The notes beneath the pieces are model-generated. The model was not told the origin of the DNA. It was given only the letters and a program-made list of their open reading frames with translations, and did not search any database. From Pinus tabuliformis (taxonomy: Eukaryota > Streptophyta > Pinopsida > Pinales > Pinaceae), in the NCBI GenBank assembly GCA_031772625.1, contig CM062808.1, forward strand, positions 141,834,605 to 141,898,604: DNA of 64,000 nucleotides, read 5' to 3'. Shown here piece by piece: positions 19,607 to 30,002 of this stretch. The stretch's first letter is position 1. Each line of letters opens with the position of its first letter. The position numbers and the translations under genes were made by a program.

Positions 19607-20503
19607 CTAGTTTTCCCGAAAACACCATGTTGCTCCCATATTTCCCAAAAAACGTTGTTTAGGGCCTCAAAACGGCTCCGAAAGTTCAGGACCAGAAAAA
19701 CTGCTAAAAATAGTAAATTGTGCTATAAGTAAGGAAATTGAAAAGCTAAAAGAGACAGTTGTGGGGGTCCAAATGGGATAGGTGGGTGGCCACCAACATC
19801 CACCTGGATCAATTCCACCTTCTAGACCACTTCCTAAGCTTTTAGCCTGCTTTTTTTAATAAAACAGGGGATCCTATAGACATCCTGTAGGAACTAGTAC
19901 TTCGTGTAGACATCTAGTTGGAAAACCTGTAGTGACTTGTTTTGAGCCCGAATTGAGAAAAATCATCATTAGAAGCCAGGATTAGGCCCCTACTTGCCTT
20001 CCAAGCCATCTGAACCATTGTATTCCTTTTCTTCCACACCTGTCTCCCCTACCAAAGAACCAATCAAGATTAGTATTTACATTTTTCAAGCAAAAGGATA
20101 AAAAGGAAAAAGTTATTTTATATTTATTCATGCACACAACAGTTAGCACTCTCTAGATCAGATTCCATGCTCAGTTAGTTTAAATCATCACATGTGATAA
20201 ATAGGGTTAAGTTAGGTTTCTTTTACATTTAGTTCATGATTTTTATGTAATTAGAATATGATTCTTTCCTTGTACTTTATTTCTTGAAATAGGTTAGGGT
20301 TTCCATTTCAGTTCATTTTCTACAATTAGTTTAGGGTTTGATTTTAGTACATACACTCCATTACATCATGACAGCAAAGGAAGGACACATTGTATGTTGC
20401 ACATATAGTGCTCATAACTCATAAGTTTGTACGAACCCCGGGTTGATAATTAAAGTCGGTAGCCTTGGGAGTTGCAGCATTCTTGTTGTTATATCGAGGC
20501 TCA
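19607..20503. other. Unassigned intergenic sequence
   Basis: No coding sequence or family is recognised. Small hairpin-like words occur (ATCCTATAGACATCCTGTAGG). It may be the flank of T2, or the target of Z1. Confidence 0.4.
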
Positions 20504-21459
20504 TGTTGGGCGCAGGATCCCCCAAGGAAAGTTTTGGGGCTTAAAGCCCAGCTTTTGATTAAAAGTTGTAAATCCAATGAAAAGACTCCACATTTTGTGG
20601 GCGTGGAGCGTGAAGATTGTAAATGAGTCATAGGGTTGTCCACCCTTAATTTTCTAATGTAATATCAGCTTTAGAGATCTACCCATGGTCTGCAGACCAT
20701 GGGATTGTATAAATAGAGCAAGGCTCTAAGTTGTAAAGAAAAGGGAAGTAATAGAATGAATGATGATGGAATAGAAGGATAGTAGAAGATCTAAGTGTAG
20801 AGTCGAGTCTTTGGGTGGTAGAGTAGGAAAAGGCTCTACAGCTGAGTGCACAGGGTGAGTCCACAGCTGAGTGCGCGGACCCCTACAGTTGAGTGCGCAG
20901 GGTGAGTCAAGTCTGTAACCGTTGAAGCATTAATAAAGAGAGTTTCGCATCAATTTTGTGTATCTGTTTCTTGTTTTTATGCTTTGAGTATATTGGGTAT
21001 GAATTGAATTTTCAATGTTTATATGCGCGAAGTTATATGATTGTGTTAATTAAGCAAATATAAGATAAATTATATGTTTACGTGAAGTTAACTAATAGTT
21101 ATAAGAAGATAAGTAAGATCTGTGGTGTAACTTGGGAAAATAGCACAGATTGTTGTATTAGTAGTAAGAAAGCACCTCAGTCTCTGGAAGGGGTTGCGTG
21201 AAGGCGATTATAACAAATCACGAAGGCCTCACAGGTCAGGGCAGTGCACGAAGTTACATGAATGAAGCCATTCACAGTTGGACTAAATCGACACCTCAGA
21301 CATCTCAAGGGTGCAGAAACTTGGTTCTAGCGTCCCCCCACATTGCTTCAGGTGAGACCTCAGTCCGCGCTCTGTGAGCTGTTGCCTAAAGGGCCAGCAC
21401 TGTAGGGATTTGTTTGGCTAATTAACTCTAAACCTGGGTCAAGCCCCATCAAGCCAACA
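20504..21459 (+). repeat. 5' LTR of Z1
   Basis: It starts TGTTGGGCGC and ends AAGCCAACA. It contains a 22-bp palindrome (20682-20703) and TATAAATA (20708-20715), then several GCTGAGTGCGC units near 20850-20900 and AATAAAGAG near 20933. A degenerate primer site, TGGTTTCGTTGCC, follows at 21462. Confidence 0.85.
20682..20703. promoter_or_regulatory. 22-bp palindrome upstream of the Z-family TATA box
   Basis: CCCATGGTC...GACCATGGG with centre TGCA is a perfect palindrome, ending four bases before TATAAATA. Matching palindromes sit at the same place in the other Z LTRs: 29220-29241 and, in reverse, 57101-57122, there with the centre CCACGG. The half-site GGACCA in those copies resembles TCP-factor sites (inference). 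Confidence 0.7.
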
Positions 21460-21999
21460 AATGGTTTCGTTGCCAAGACCAGAATCTACATAGATATGTC
21501 TGATGTCATATCATTGGAATCGAACTAAGAAGGAAATTGAAGGATGGTTGGATAGGAGAATTCATGACGCAAGAGAACAGGAATCTGCGACTATCAAAGG
21601 AAGAGTGGTTAGACTGCTACCTGTACACAGAGATACACGAAATATTCTTCACATCTTTCCCTACTAAGTTGTACGAGTGGATCATGAAGCTAGCAAATAG
21701 CCAAGGAAGGTAGAAGCTCGATGGTCTTCTTGTGTTTACCCAGAGTTGGTGTGCAAATTGGAAGCATTGAAGGATAAGATTGTGCACATTGTTGATCACT
21801 GGCTCAATCGGATTATAGGAGGATTCATTATTGAGTTCGCGGTAGATACTTCAGTCAACTATAATGAGGCAGAGCGACGCTTTCTTAAAGGACCATGAGG
21901 TAAGTACGTAAAGTCTCTGAACACTTGGATTAAAATGCTATTGTGTGAAAAGAGGGTTATGCAGTTACATTAATGTTTGGGGCTATGCAAAGTGGATAA

Positions 22000-23520
22000 A
22001 CTTACATAAATGAAGGGAGTAAGGGACCAGATGATAGCCCATTTATTTCACCTCCGTGAGGGGGCAAGGAAGAGCTCGCGAAGGTCTCTCCACGAAGTGC
22101 AATCCATTTGATAAAGTAGAGAATTCCATGCATACCACCCCCACCCACACCGCCACCAGCTTCACCACCATCACCTCCATCTTTGTCCATACCACCTCCA
22201 CTGCCACCACGATTCAATATGGCAAGCACGATAAAGTTGTCTATGTTCAAGGGATTGGGAAATGATGACCCAGACTAATTTTGGTTTGTGGAAAAAGTTG
22301 TATGGGAAGTGCAGGGAGTTACAGATGATAATATCAAGAAAGCGATGTTGGTTAGCGCTCTGCAGGATCACGCGCTGACCTGGTACATTAAGAATTCTAA
22401 TGATAATTCAAATGCGGGAATCGTGGAGATTCAAACTATGTTAAATAAGGAATTTAGTCGACCGAATTCAGAAGCACAGTCAATCATTGGATTCAAATAA
22501 ATCACAATGCTATCGGGCGAGACCCCTTGGGAGCTAGATCAAAGGCTGAAGTGTACAATTCACGAACCTAATATGAATCTGACGGATGGACAGCACCGCG
22601 AGTAGTTTGTAGCATAGCTAACGCCACATTTGAGGAGCGCATTGTCACAGCAAAAGTTAACGACTCAAGCAGAGGCTTTAAAGATCGCGATGAGGTTACA
22701 TGAGAGCCCAATGCAGGATCCTAACTTGGGAGTTTAGCAAAGCCATGTGTAGTTGAAAAACTTATGCCTTGAGATGCATAGTCTGAAATAGGACAAGACA
22801 ACTCAACCAGAAGTGCGCGAAGAGATGTGGTGCTTAAAATGCAAGGGGCAGGGTCATGATAAGGACCATTGCTCAATGTTCGCAAATTACCTTGTGGGAG
22901 GAGGACCGATGTCATTAAGGCTAGAAGCGCAAGAAGGGCCTAGCACAATGCCTTCCTTATGGTGTGCGATTTGCCAAATAGGTGGAAAGCATGCAATAGA
23001 CAACTTCCATTTGCTACAGAAGTATACACAAAATTCGTAGCAGTTTTTCTGTAATTTTTGTAGGTCGGTGGGACACGATGAGTGCACTTGTATAAGCTAT
23101 GAGTTAATGATGGATAGAACTCCCACCTACAGGGTTCAGGCCAAAACGCGGCCCCTAGACTAGAGTTCATGGATGGCGCGAACTAGTTTTCAGGGGCGCG
23201 GACAGGGCTGAGGTAGAGGAGGACCTGCGAGAGGTCACGGAAAATTGATATGCTATAATTGCGGAGGACTAGGACATTATTCCCACAATTGTATGAATCC
23301 AACGCATCCATCATGTTTGTATTATACCTTCTTTGATCATGAGACAAAATATTGTCCTACATTGATATCTAGGGTATGCGACAAGGGAGCACTACCACCT
23401 CCCTCGACTCAAAACCTACAGATGATGAGGTTTGAGCCACGCGAGGAAGTTCTAAATGTGAACATTATGCTCCCAAGTGGAATCACGATGGGAGAAGATC
23501 AGGGAAAATAGCCAAAAGAT
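22000..23520 (+). pseudogene. Gag of Z1 with an array of zinc knuckles
   Basis: A Gag core is visible near 22290-22500 (KKAMLVSALQDHALTWYIKN). Downstream are five Cys/His clusters: CLKCKGQGHDKDHC (~22834), CAICQIGGKH (~22967), CNFCRSVGHDECTC (~23050), CYNCGGLGHYSHNC (~23251) and CLYYTFFDHETKYC (~23311). An RGRGQG-like basic stretch precedes the fourth. Such a multi-knuckle nucleocapsid is unusual next to the one or two knuckles of most plant Gags. Fossil, several breaks. Confidence 0.7.
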
Positions 23521-23814
23521 AGTACTTGGGTTTGCAAAGCTCCAGCAAAAGAAGCGGAGTTTGATTTGGAGCACGCTCGAGAAACCTTTATGGAAGCTAA
23601 GAAGAGCTCTGTTGATGCCTCCACTTCAAGAAGAAAGCATAGACCGAAGTCAGAGATGGACCCATCTATGCTTACAACGTTCATAGAAATGTGCATGAAG
23701 TTATTGTGTGATAGTAAGGCAGTAAAAGGATTACAGGAACTCATTAACAAATGCGTTGGGACTGCACTAGGAGAACTGTGCGTAGTCTGGTAGATTAGAA
23801 AGCCTAAGACGAGG

Positions 23815-24324
23815 ATGGGGAGAGAAATGAAGTTAACCACGCAAATTGGAGAATATGAAATGGACCAAGTAATTCTTGATTTAGGATCGAACGTGAATTT
23901 TTTGCTGAAGAAGACATGGGGGTGCATGGGGAGACCTACGCTGCAATGGTCTCCTATTCAGCTGCAAATGGTGAACCAACAGAAAATAATACCCATGGGG
24001 ATATTGCAAGGAATTACTATGGATATTAAAGGAGCGAATGTGCTAGCAGATTTTGAAGTGATAGAGATTGTTGATGACAGCAATCCCTACCCCACACTCC
24101 TAGGAATTGATTGGGCCACTGACATGAATGGGGTGATTAATTTGAAGAAGTGCAAGATGATTTTTGAGAGTAATTCTTTGCACGTAGTTATACCCTTGGA
24201 CCCTGCTGAAGGATCACGCTACATAGAGCCAGTGTGCAACTATGAAAGTGACGATGATTTGGACTGTATCTACAAGATAACTGCACGAGAGCAAGACTGG
24301 GTAAATCCCACCGCGGATGGATGA
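23815..24324 (+). pseudogene. Protease domain of Z1
   Basis: The open stretch encodes QVILDLGSNVNFLLKKTWG, a flap-like block QKIIPMGILQGITMDIKG, and LADFEVIEIVDDSNPYPTL followed by LGIDWA. This is the retropepsin layout of Ty3/Gypsy. The same protein in reverse is at 62097-62345 in Z2 (EIVDDSNPYLALLGINWA). Confidence 0.75.
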
Positions 24325-24439
24325 ATTTCATGGGAGCGTGAAATCTCCTGTACTTCGGATTCGGATGAAGAGATAGAGCGATGGTAGAATCGGTTACACG
24401 AGGTAACCATGCTTTATTGTAATATGATGACAAGGTCGT

Positions 24440-24800
24440 TATGTTGAGTATCGACAAAAGTGAGAGATCTGCCTACTTATGATGGGTTAAGTGAGGTAGA
24501 TACTTCCTTGGATAAGTTTGAAAGAGAGGTGTGAGAAAAGAAACATTTCCAGGCCTTAAACTAGGTATTGCATGCTATGCCCGCGAGGTGGTGAGGTACA
24601 CACAAAGGGAGCTTTGACGATTAGCGCGAACATAGGAGGATGATGCACACACTATTTGGAAATCCTATAGTGTGAATGGCAGGAAAGTACAATGGGCAGA
24701 ATGATCCATGCACACATCTGGCCAGGTGGATGAAAGCATATGGAAAACAACCTACGCAGATGCGCATAAATTCCACACTGCGAGGTATGGTCAATAAGCG
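24440..24800 (+). pseudogene. Second Gag-like block after the protease in Z1
   Basis: The translation shows RDLPTYDGLSEVD, then HAMPARWWGTHKGSFDD and KYNGQNDPCTHLARW. It resembles a retrotransposon Gag fold but lies downstream of the protease. Z2 has it in the same order (61670-61995, minus; TPARWWGTHQGSF). From memory, this order is a trait of this Gypsy family. Confidence 0.6.
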
Positions 24801-24879
24801 TGTGTTGGGGGGGTAGATGTGCAGTGGGCTCTTAAGGTTGGATAGACAATATGAGGGAAGAACAATCACACAGAAGGTT

Positions 24880-25500
24880 ATCCATGCGAAAGTATCTCAC
24901 AAGGTGTGCAACGCGTTGGACAAGCCATGCCACATGCAACGAAGTAATTAGGACCTGCACGTACTGGGACAGATGCCTTTTCAGCTGGTCAATGGGGTCA
25001 AAGCCATAATGCCTATGGAGTCTATCGTGTCTAGTCCACGCATAGTAATGCTCATAGGGGTAATGGACTGAGAAGCCCCGGAAGAGGGATTCGCGAAGTT
25101 GGAAGAGCTCAAAGAAGAACGGTTGGGACTCAATGAAGAGATCCAGCAAGGTGATCTTAGGCTCCAAGAACTCATGGATGAAAGAATTTGGTTGAGGAAG
25201 AAAAGTGCCATGGCGGAAGCAGAATTCAAGAAGCTAGAGGAAGGAATAAAGAAGTACTTTCTTGATAACAAGACCGCAGTGATAAAGTAGGATAAGCTCA
25301 ATTACCTTAATGAACTTGGGGACTACCACTGCGAGTTTATCATTTTGATACATTGGCTTGGACCGTATGTTATTAAGCTGCTCACAAATGGTGGTGTGAT
25401 GCAGTTGATGAAGTTAAGTGGAAAACTATTCCTAGGAAAAGTAAACAATAGTCGGTTGCAGCTGTATACCGGTGGCCCGACCACCTGGCTAGCTGTGGGA
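24880..25500 (+). pseudogene. Integrase C-terminal region of Z1
   Basis: FQLVNGVKAIMPMESIV is the end of the integrase core region. It is followed by a predicted coiled coil (EELKEERLGLNEEIQQGDLR) and by HWLGPYVIKLLTNGGVMQLM with VNNSRLQLY, the usual Ty3/Gypsy integrase C-terminal domain. The catalytic DDE part is not recognisable. Fossil. Confidence 0.65.
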
Positions 25501-25979
25501 AGCACAATCGTAGTGCTCCAGGCAATTGAAAGGAGGCGCAGGACTATAAACTACTCTGCCCGAGGGCTGTGCGATAACAAGAGTGCGTGCAGGAGCGAAG
25601 TGTCACAAGGTTTGCGACAGCACAAGGGTAGTTGCATTGCTGCACGGGCTGGCTAGAAAGTGATCGTTATAGTCACTATTCACTATGTGATGCTTGGTTT
25701 GAGACCAAATGGAGCAGGCGGAAGGCATTTAAGGCAAACTTTATGGGAAAGATTTGGGAAAATCTACCATCAAGGGAGCATTAATGGACCGGATTTGGGG
25801 GGATCTATCAAATTCGAATTCAAAAGGCGCTATAAATTACAAAGGGCTACCCAGCAAACAAAACTTGGTCAATCGAGAATTGAGTTATCGTGCACCCAAA
25901 GATTTCTGAACCCAAACCTATTTGACCTATTGGAGTTGAAGGCATTACCTGAGCAGTTGAGATATTTGTGGAACAACAA

Positions 25980-28930
25980 GATGGCCACGTCTGAAGAAGC
26001 TAGGGATATTGGAGAGATGACCACTGAAGAGGCTGCGTAGGCCATGACGATAGGAGATGCCCTAGAAAGCACCAGGATAGTCGCGGAAATCCCTAAATCA
26101 TCACACACACCGAGACCCAAGAAAGATAAGCAGCCTATGGTTCCAGTGCACATGTCCCTTAGAAACCTGTTGAGAATTAAACTGACCATGGAAGAAAAGG
26201 GGAAGTGGTTAATTTGGAAACCGATGAGAAGGAGGAATACCTTGAGGAGATCCTGGTCGAAGAGGAGGAGGACGAAGAAATGGAGGAAGAAACCGAGGTC
26301 GCATACCTTCTAACCAAGCTACCCGCTTATGTTCCTCTGCGGAAGGGGAAGGCAAGGGTGCTCAAGGACCTAGATGAAAGCAAGAGCTCTCTGTAGACTC
26401 CGCTGCTACTTGATGATATCATTTTTGAAGGAGCGTACTTGGGACGGGTGCTGGGTCTAAAGTTTGAAGACTGGGATCTCGTGGACCATGAGAAATTCCC
26501 ACACTTGGTAACCGTGCAGCTCATGCAGCCAAAGAAAAACACTACGGTGGGAGTCATAGAGTTGGAGCCGCACAAGTGTTTGCTTGGATTAGAGAAAGCA
26601 TGGTTGTTAAACTTGATCTGGGTGCCGCATTACCATCGCTCCCCAGTAACTATCTTTGTCATCAGGAAGTTTCTCTGCTTGGTGCATGATGGGTGTTTGT
26701 GGTTGGAGGAACCCATCCCGATCACGGACCACCTAATTCATAGAATTACCCAACACCCTTACAAAGGGGAGGACCCAACGGATATTTCGAAGGGTAAGAG
26801 TAACAATTTGGCCATCGCGGAGGCCATGAAGAAAAAATTCAAGCTGGAGAAGAAGAAGAGAGGCTACGAGATCTTCAATAGCAACAATGCTATGGTCCGA
26901 GTCACGACGCAGATACTGGCTGGAAAAGTTATACGAAAGTGTCGTGCGGATGAGGTGCCTGCGTTGGTGGTTTCACTTTCCACACAGTGCACAGAGGGGT
27001 TCCAGTTTAACTGGTCAAACTACTTGTGCAAGGAGTTCTTGGAGAATCTCTGCGAGGCATAGGAACAAGGGAATACTTTCCACTATGCATGGCTTCTACT
27101 GTCCATAGTGCTGGTAGCTTAGAAATTGCCTGAGGACAACCAGTTCCCCACAATTGCGCAGGATCTTCTAGAGGCAGTGAAGTACACTTCACTGTGGGCA
27201 ACCAAAGACACACAGAGGATCAGAGACAGCAAGATATTCTGGGTGTTCATGGAGATGAACATCAGAATGGGGATTAACCGCAAGCTGCGGTTATCACCCA
27301 CTGTCTATAATAGTCTACAAATCTTCACAGAGTTCAAGGCGGACTTCCATCATGTGTATATTAAGGTGTACAAGGACCTTGTGAAGAAGTGAAATGAGCT
27401 CCCGTACCTGGCCACGAACGATGTCATATTCATCGTGCTTGAGTTGTGGTCGCCGAAGTGGCATGCTCTAGCCAACTCCGCATTGTAATTGGAGAAGTCA
27501 GTTGCACAAAGGAAGCAGGAGGAGGAAAAACTGCGGATGGCGCAGTTGATAGAGAAGAGAAGAAATGAGGTAGCATCAGCAAAATCGCAGGAGGCGCGGG
27601 ACGCTACAAAGGCAGCAGTAGAACAGCAGAAGGCAGTAGAGAAGGAGCATGAGGGCCAGAAGTTGCCTTTTCCTGAATAGGAGACAGAGACAGAGGAAGG
27701 TGGCACAGATCCACAGACAGCGTCTACACAGTTGAAGTGCCAGTGCCCGAGAGAGTAGGTGGGGCTGCGAAAGAAGTCAAAAGCCTCCAAGACTTATTTC
27801 GACCTGATCACCCTCACTGAGGGGGATCTGCATGACATAGAGGAAACAGTGTGCGATGTCACTATGGAGGCCCTCCAGCAGTTCGCGGAGGAAAATCATA
27901 TGGTGTTGGGGGGCCTCCGGGCACAGATACAGGAGTTACAGGTGCGCACTCCTCAGGGTGGTACTCTGTCAACCAACGTCGGAGTAGGAACGGCCGCAAA
28001 TGAGGAAATGTTGTGCGCTCGCATGACCAATACTATAGTGCTACCAAAGGGGGCACTGGTTACAAAAAATGAGGCCGACAAGCCTATGGTCAGTGCGCTA
28101 AAGGGAGTGGGTATCAACATGGTTGTGCTCCCTTAGGAAACGCTCTATGTTCTGCAGGACAAAGTAACTGCAGAATTGCGGGCTAGGGAGGGTCACACGC
28201 TCCAGGTGATGAGCGAACAATGAATTAACATGGAACAACTGAGCCTGCGGCACGACGAGGTAGTGGCATAGAATCGGCAGATTGTGCAGGTGGCTGAAGA
28301 AGCCTTCCAGATGGTCCCTGAGTTGGCCATCCTAGCAGAGGCATCAGCAGCGGTGCACATCTAGAGGCTAGCAGCACGGTTGCGCGAGGTGAGAGAAGAA
28401 ATGGCTAAGGTTCATTTGGAGCTGAACCTTCAAATAGTTGAGCTATAGTTGAAGGCACAACCTTAAACTCCTTCAAAGGTGAGGGAATAACACACCAGCG
28501 CCATTACAACGGGACTAGAGGAGATCAGTAGTGCAATGAAGGACTGCACCAAATTATTTGAAGAGTCGTTTGAGGTCCTCACCACTTTGCAAGAGGACCC
28601 AAACATACAACACTTAGAAACAAAGGCACATGATCTGAAGCAATAGTATGATGATATAAAAGGGACCGCGCAGATGGTGGCCCTTACACAGATGCTCGTG
28701 TGGATGTAGTAGGAAAAAGCACTCAAGGAGAAGGTAGACATGACACGACATAAGGAAACAATTTTGAAGGTGCACGTCCAACCTTGGATCGATGAGGAAT
28801 TCATCATTATAGCCTCAATCGAAGCCAACCTTGCACAGATACAGGGAATGCAAGATCAGATGCAGGGAAGCAGTTCAGGTACCACGGTCTCTGAACAGTG
28901 CGTCCAGGAGGTACAACAGGCAACCGCTTA
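25980..28930 (+). pseudogene. Large extra gene of the Z family between integrase and 3' LTR
   Basis: A ~980-codon coding region is visible in pieces. The N-terminal part is acidic (EEEEDEEMEEETEV). The middle is a conserved globular block (LKFEDWDLVDHEKFPHLVTV, LVHDGCLWLEEPIPITDHLI, then QILAGKVIRKCRADEVPALV, FWVFMEMNIRMGINRK). The C-terminal third is Ala/Glu/Lys/Gln-rich and probably coiled coil (VAQRKQEEEKLRMAQLIEKR). No signal peptide or membrane segment is evident. I recognise no known domain. Z2 (57400-60365) and the fragment at 62795-63204 encode the same protein, so it belongs to the element. Role unknown. Several breaks. Confidence 0.65.
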
Positions 28931-29041
28931 GTGCACTTCCGATCTTATAGCAGCTCGAGCAAAGTTGGCAGTTCTGCACGCTAAGATCTCCGCACCGACA
29001 GAGTGACTCAAGGGCGAGTCACGATGTTCGTGTTGGGGGCC

Positions 29042-30002
29042 TGTTGGGTGCGAGATCCCCCAAGGAAAGTTTTGGGTATTAAAGCTTAGTTTTTTATTAA
29101 AAGTTGTAAATCCAATGAAAAGACTCTATATTTTGTGGGCGTGGAGCATGAATATTGTAAATGAGTCATAGGGTTGTCCGTCCTTAATTTTGTAATGTAA
29201 TGCCAGCTTCAGAGATCTACCCATGGTCCACGGACCATGGGATTGTATAAATAGAGCGAGGTTGTAAGTTGTAAAGAAAAGGTAAGTAATAGAGTGAATG
29301 ATGATGGAATTTAAGGATAGAAGAAGATCTAAGTGTAGAATCGAGTCTTTGGGTCGTAGAGTAAGAGAAGGCTCTGCAGCTGAGTGCGCAGAGGCCTAGT
29401 AGTCTGCAGCTGAGTGCGCGGACCGCTGCAACTGAGTGCGCAGGGTGATTCAATTCTGTAACCGTTCAAGCATTAATAAAGAGAGTTTTGCATCAATTTT
29501 GCGTATCTATTTCCTATTTTTATGGATTGAGTATATTGGGTATGAATTAGATTTTCACTATTTATATGCATGAACTTCTATGATTGTGTTGATTAAGTGA
29601 ATATAAGATAAATAATCTGTTTATGAGAAGTTAACTAACAGTTATAAGAAGATAAGTAAGATTTGCGGTGTAACTTGGGGAAATAGGGCAGATCATTGTA
29701 TTAGCAACGTGAAAGCACCTCAGTCCCTGGCAGGGGCTGTGTGAAGGTGATTATAACAGATCGTGAAGGCCTCACAGGTCAGGGCAGTGCGCGAAGTGAC
29801 CTGCGCGAATCCATTCACAGTTGGACTAAATCAACACCTCAGACATCTCAAGGGTGCGGAAACTTGGTTCCAGCATCCCCCCATACTGCTTTGGGTGAGA
29901 CCTCAGTCTGCGCTCTGCAGGCTGTTGCCAAAATGGCCAGCAGTGTAGGGATTTTTTTGGATAATTAACTTTGAACCTGGGTCAGGCCCCATCAAGCCAA
30001 CA
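29042..30002 (+). repeat. 3' LTR of Z1
   Basis: 961 bp; starts TGTTGGGTGC after the tract TGTTGGGGGCC and ends CAAGCCAACA. It contains the palindrome at 29220-29241 and TATAAATA at 29246-29253. It differs from the 5' LTR at roughly 10% of sites. Confidence 0.85.
29220..29241. promoter_or_regulatory. Palindrome upstream of the TATA box, 3' LTR of Z1
   Basis: CCCATGGTCC and GGACCATGGG arms around a 2-nt centre, ending four bases before TATAAATA. It is the counterpart of 20682-20703. Confidence 0.7.

Larger units (their letters stand above)
20504..30002 (+). mobile_element. Zinc-knuckle Ty3/Gypsy element Z1, old and broken
   Basis: LTRs 20504-21459 (956 bp) and 29042-30002 (961 bp) begin TGTTGGG and end CCAACA. 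Putative target duplications are gctca and actca. The LTRs differ at roughly one site in ten, so Z1 is much older than T1 or A1. Visible parts in order: Gag with several zinc knuckles, protease, a second Gag-like block, integrase C-terminal region, a very large extra gene, polypurine tract. I find no RT or RNase H module. Z2 on the other strand has the same layout. The coding parts are heavily decayed, with dozens of breaks. Confidence 0.85.

Noticed and set aside
20400-20503. 5' half of the LINE left of Z1
   Set aside because: The Z1 target words would allow continuity with 30003, but translation of this stretch in any frame shows no endonuclease or RT motif.
19086-20864. Several short minus-strand open frames
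   Set aside because: They fall in LTRs or in unassigned A+T-rich DNA, with no domain or partner copy.
22056-22265. His/Thr-rich small protein
   Set aside because: Low-complexity CCACCA-type DNA in a decayed Gag leader; no conservation seen in Z2.
25660-25980. Coding start of the Z extra gene
   Set aside because: This segment is similar in Z2 (60445-60650) but reads as leader DNA; no domain, and the ATG at about 25980 fits the shared protein better.
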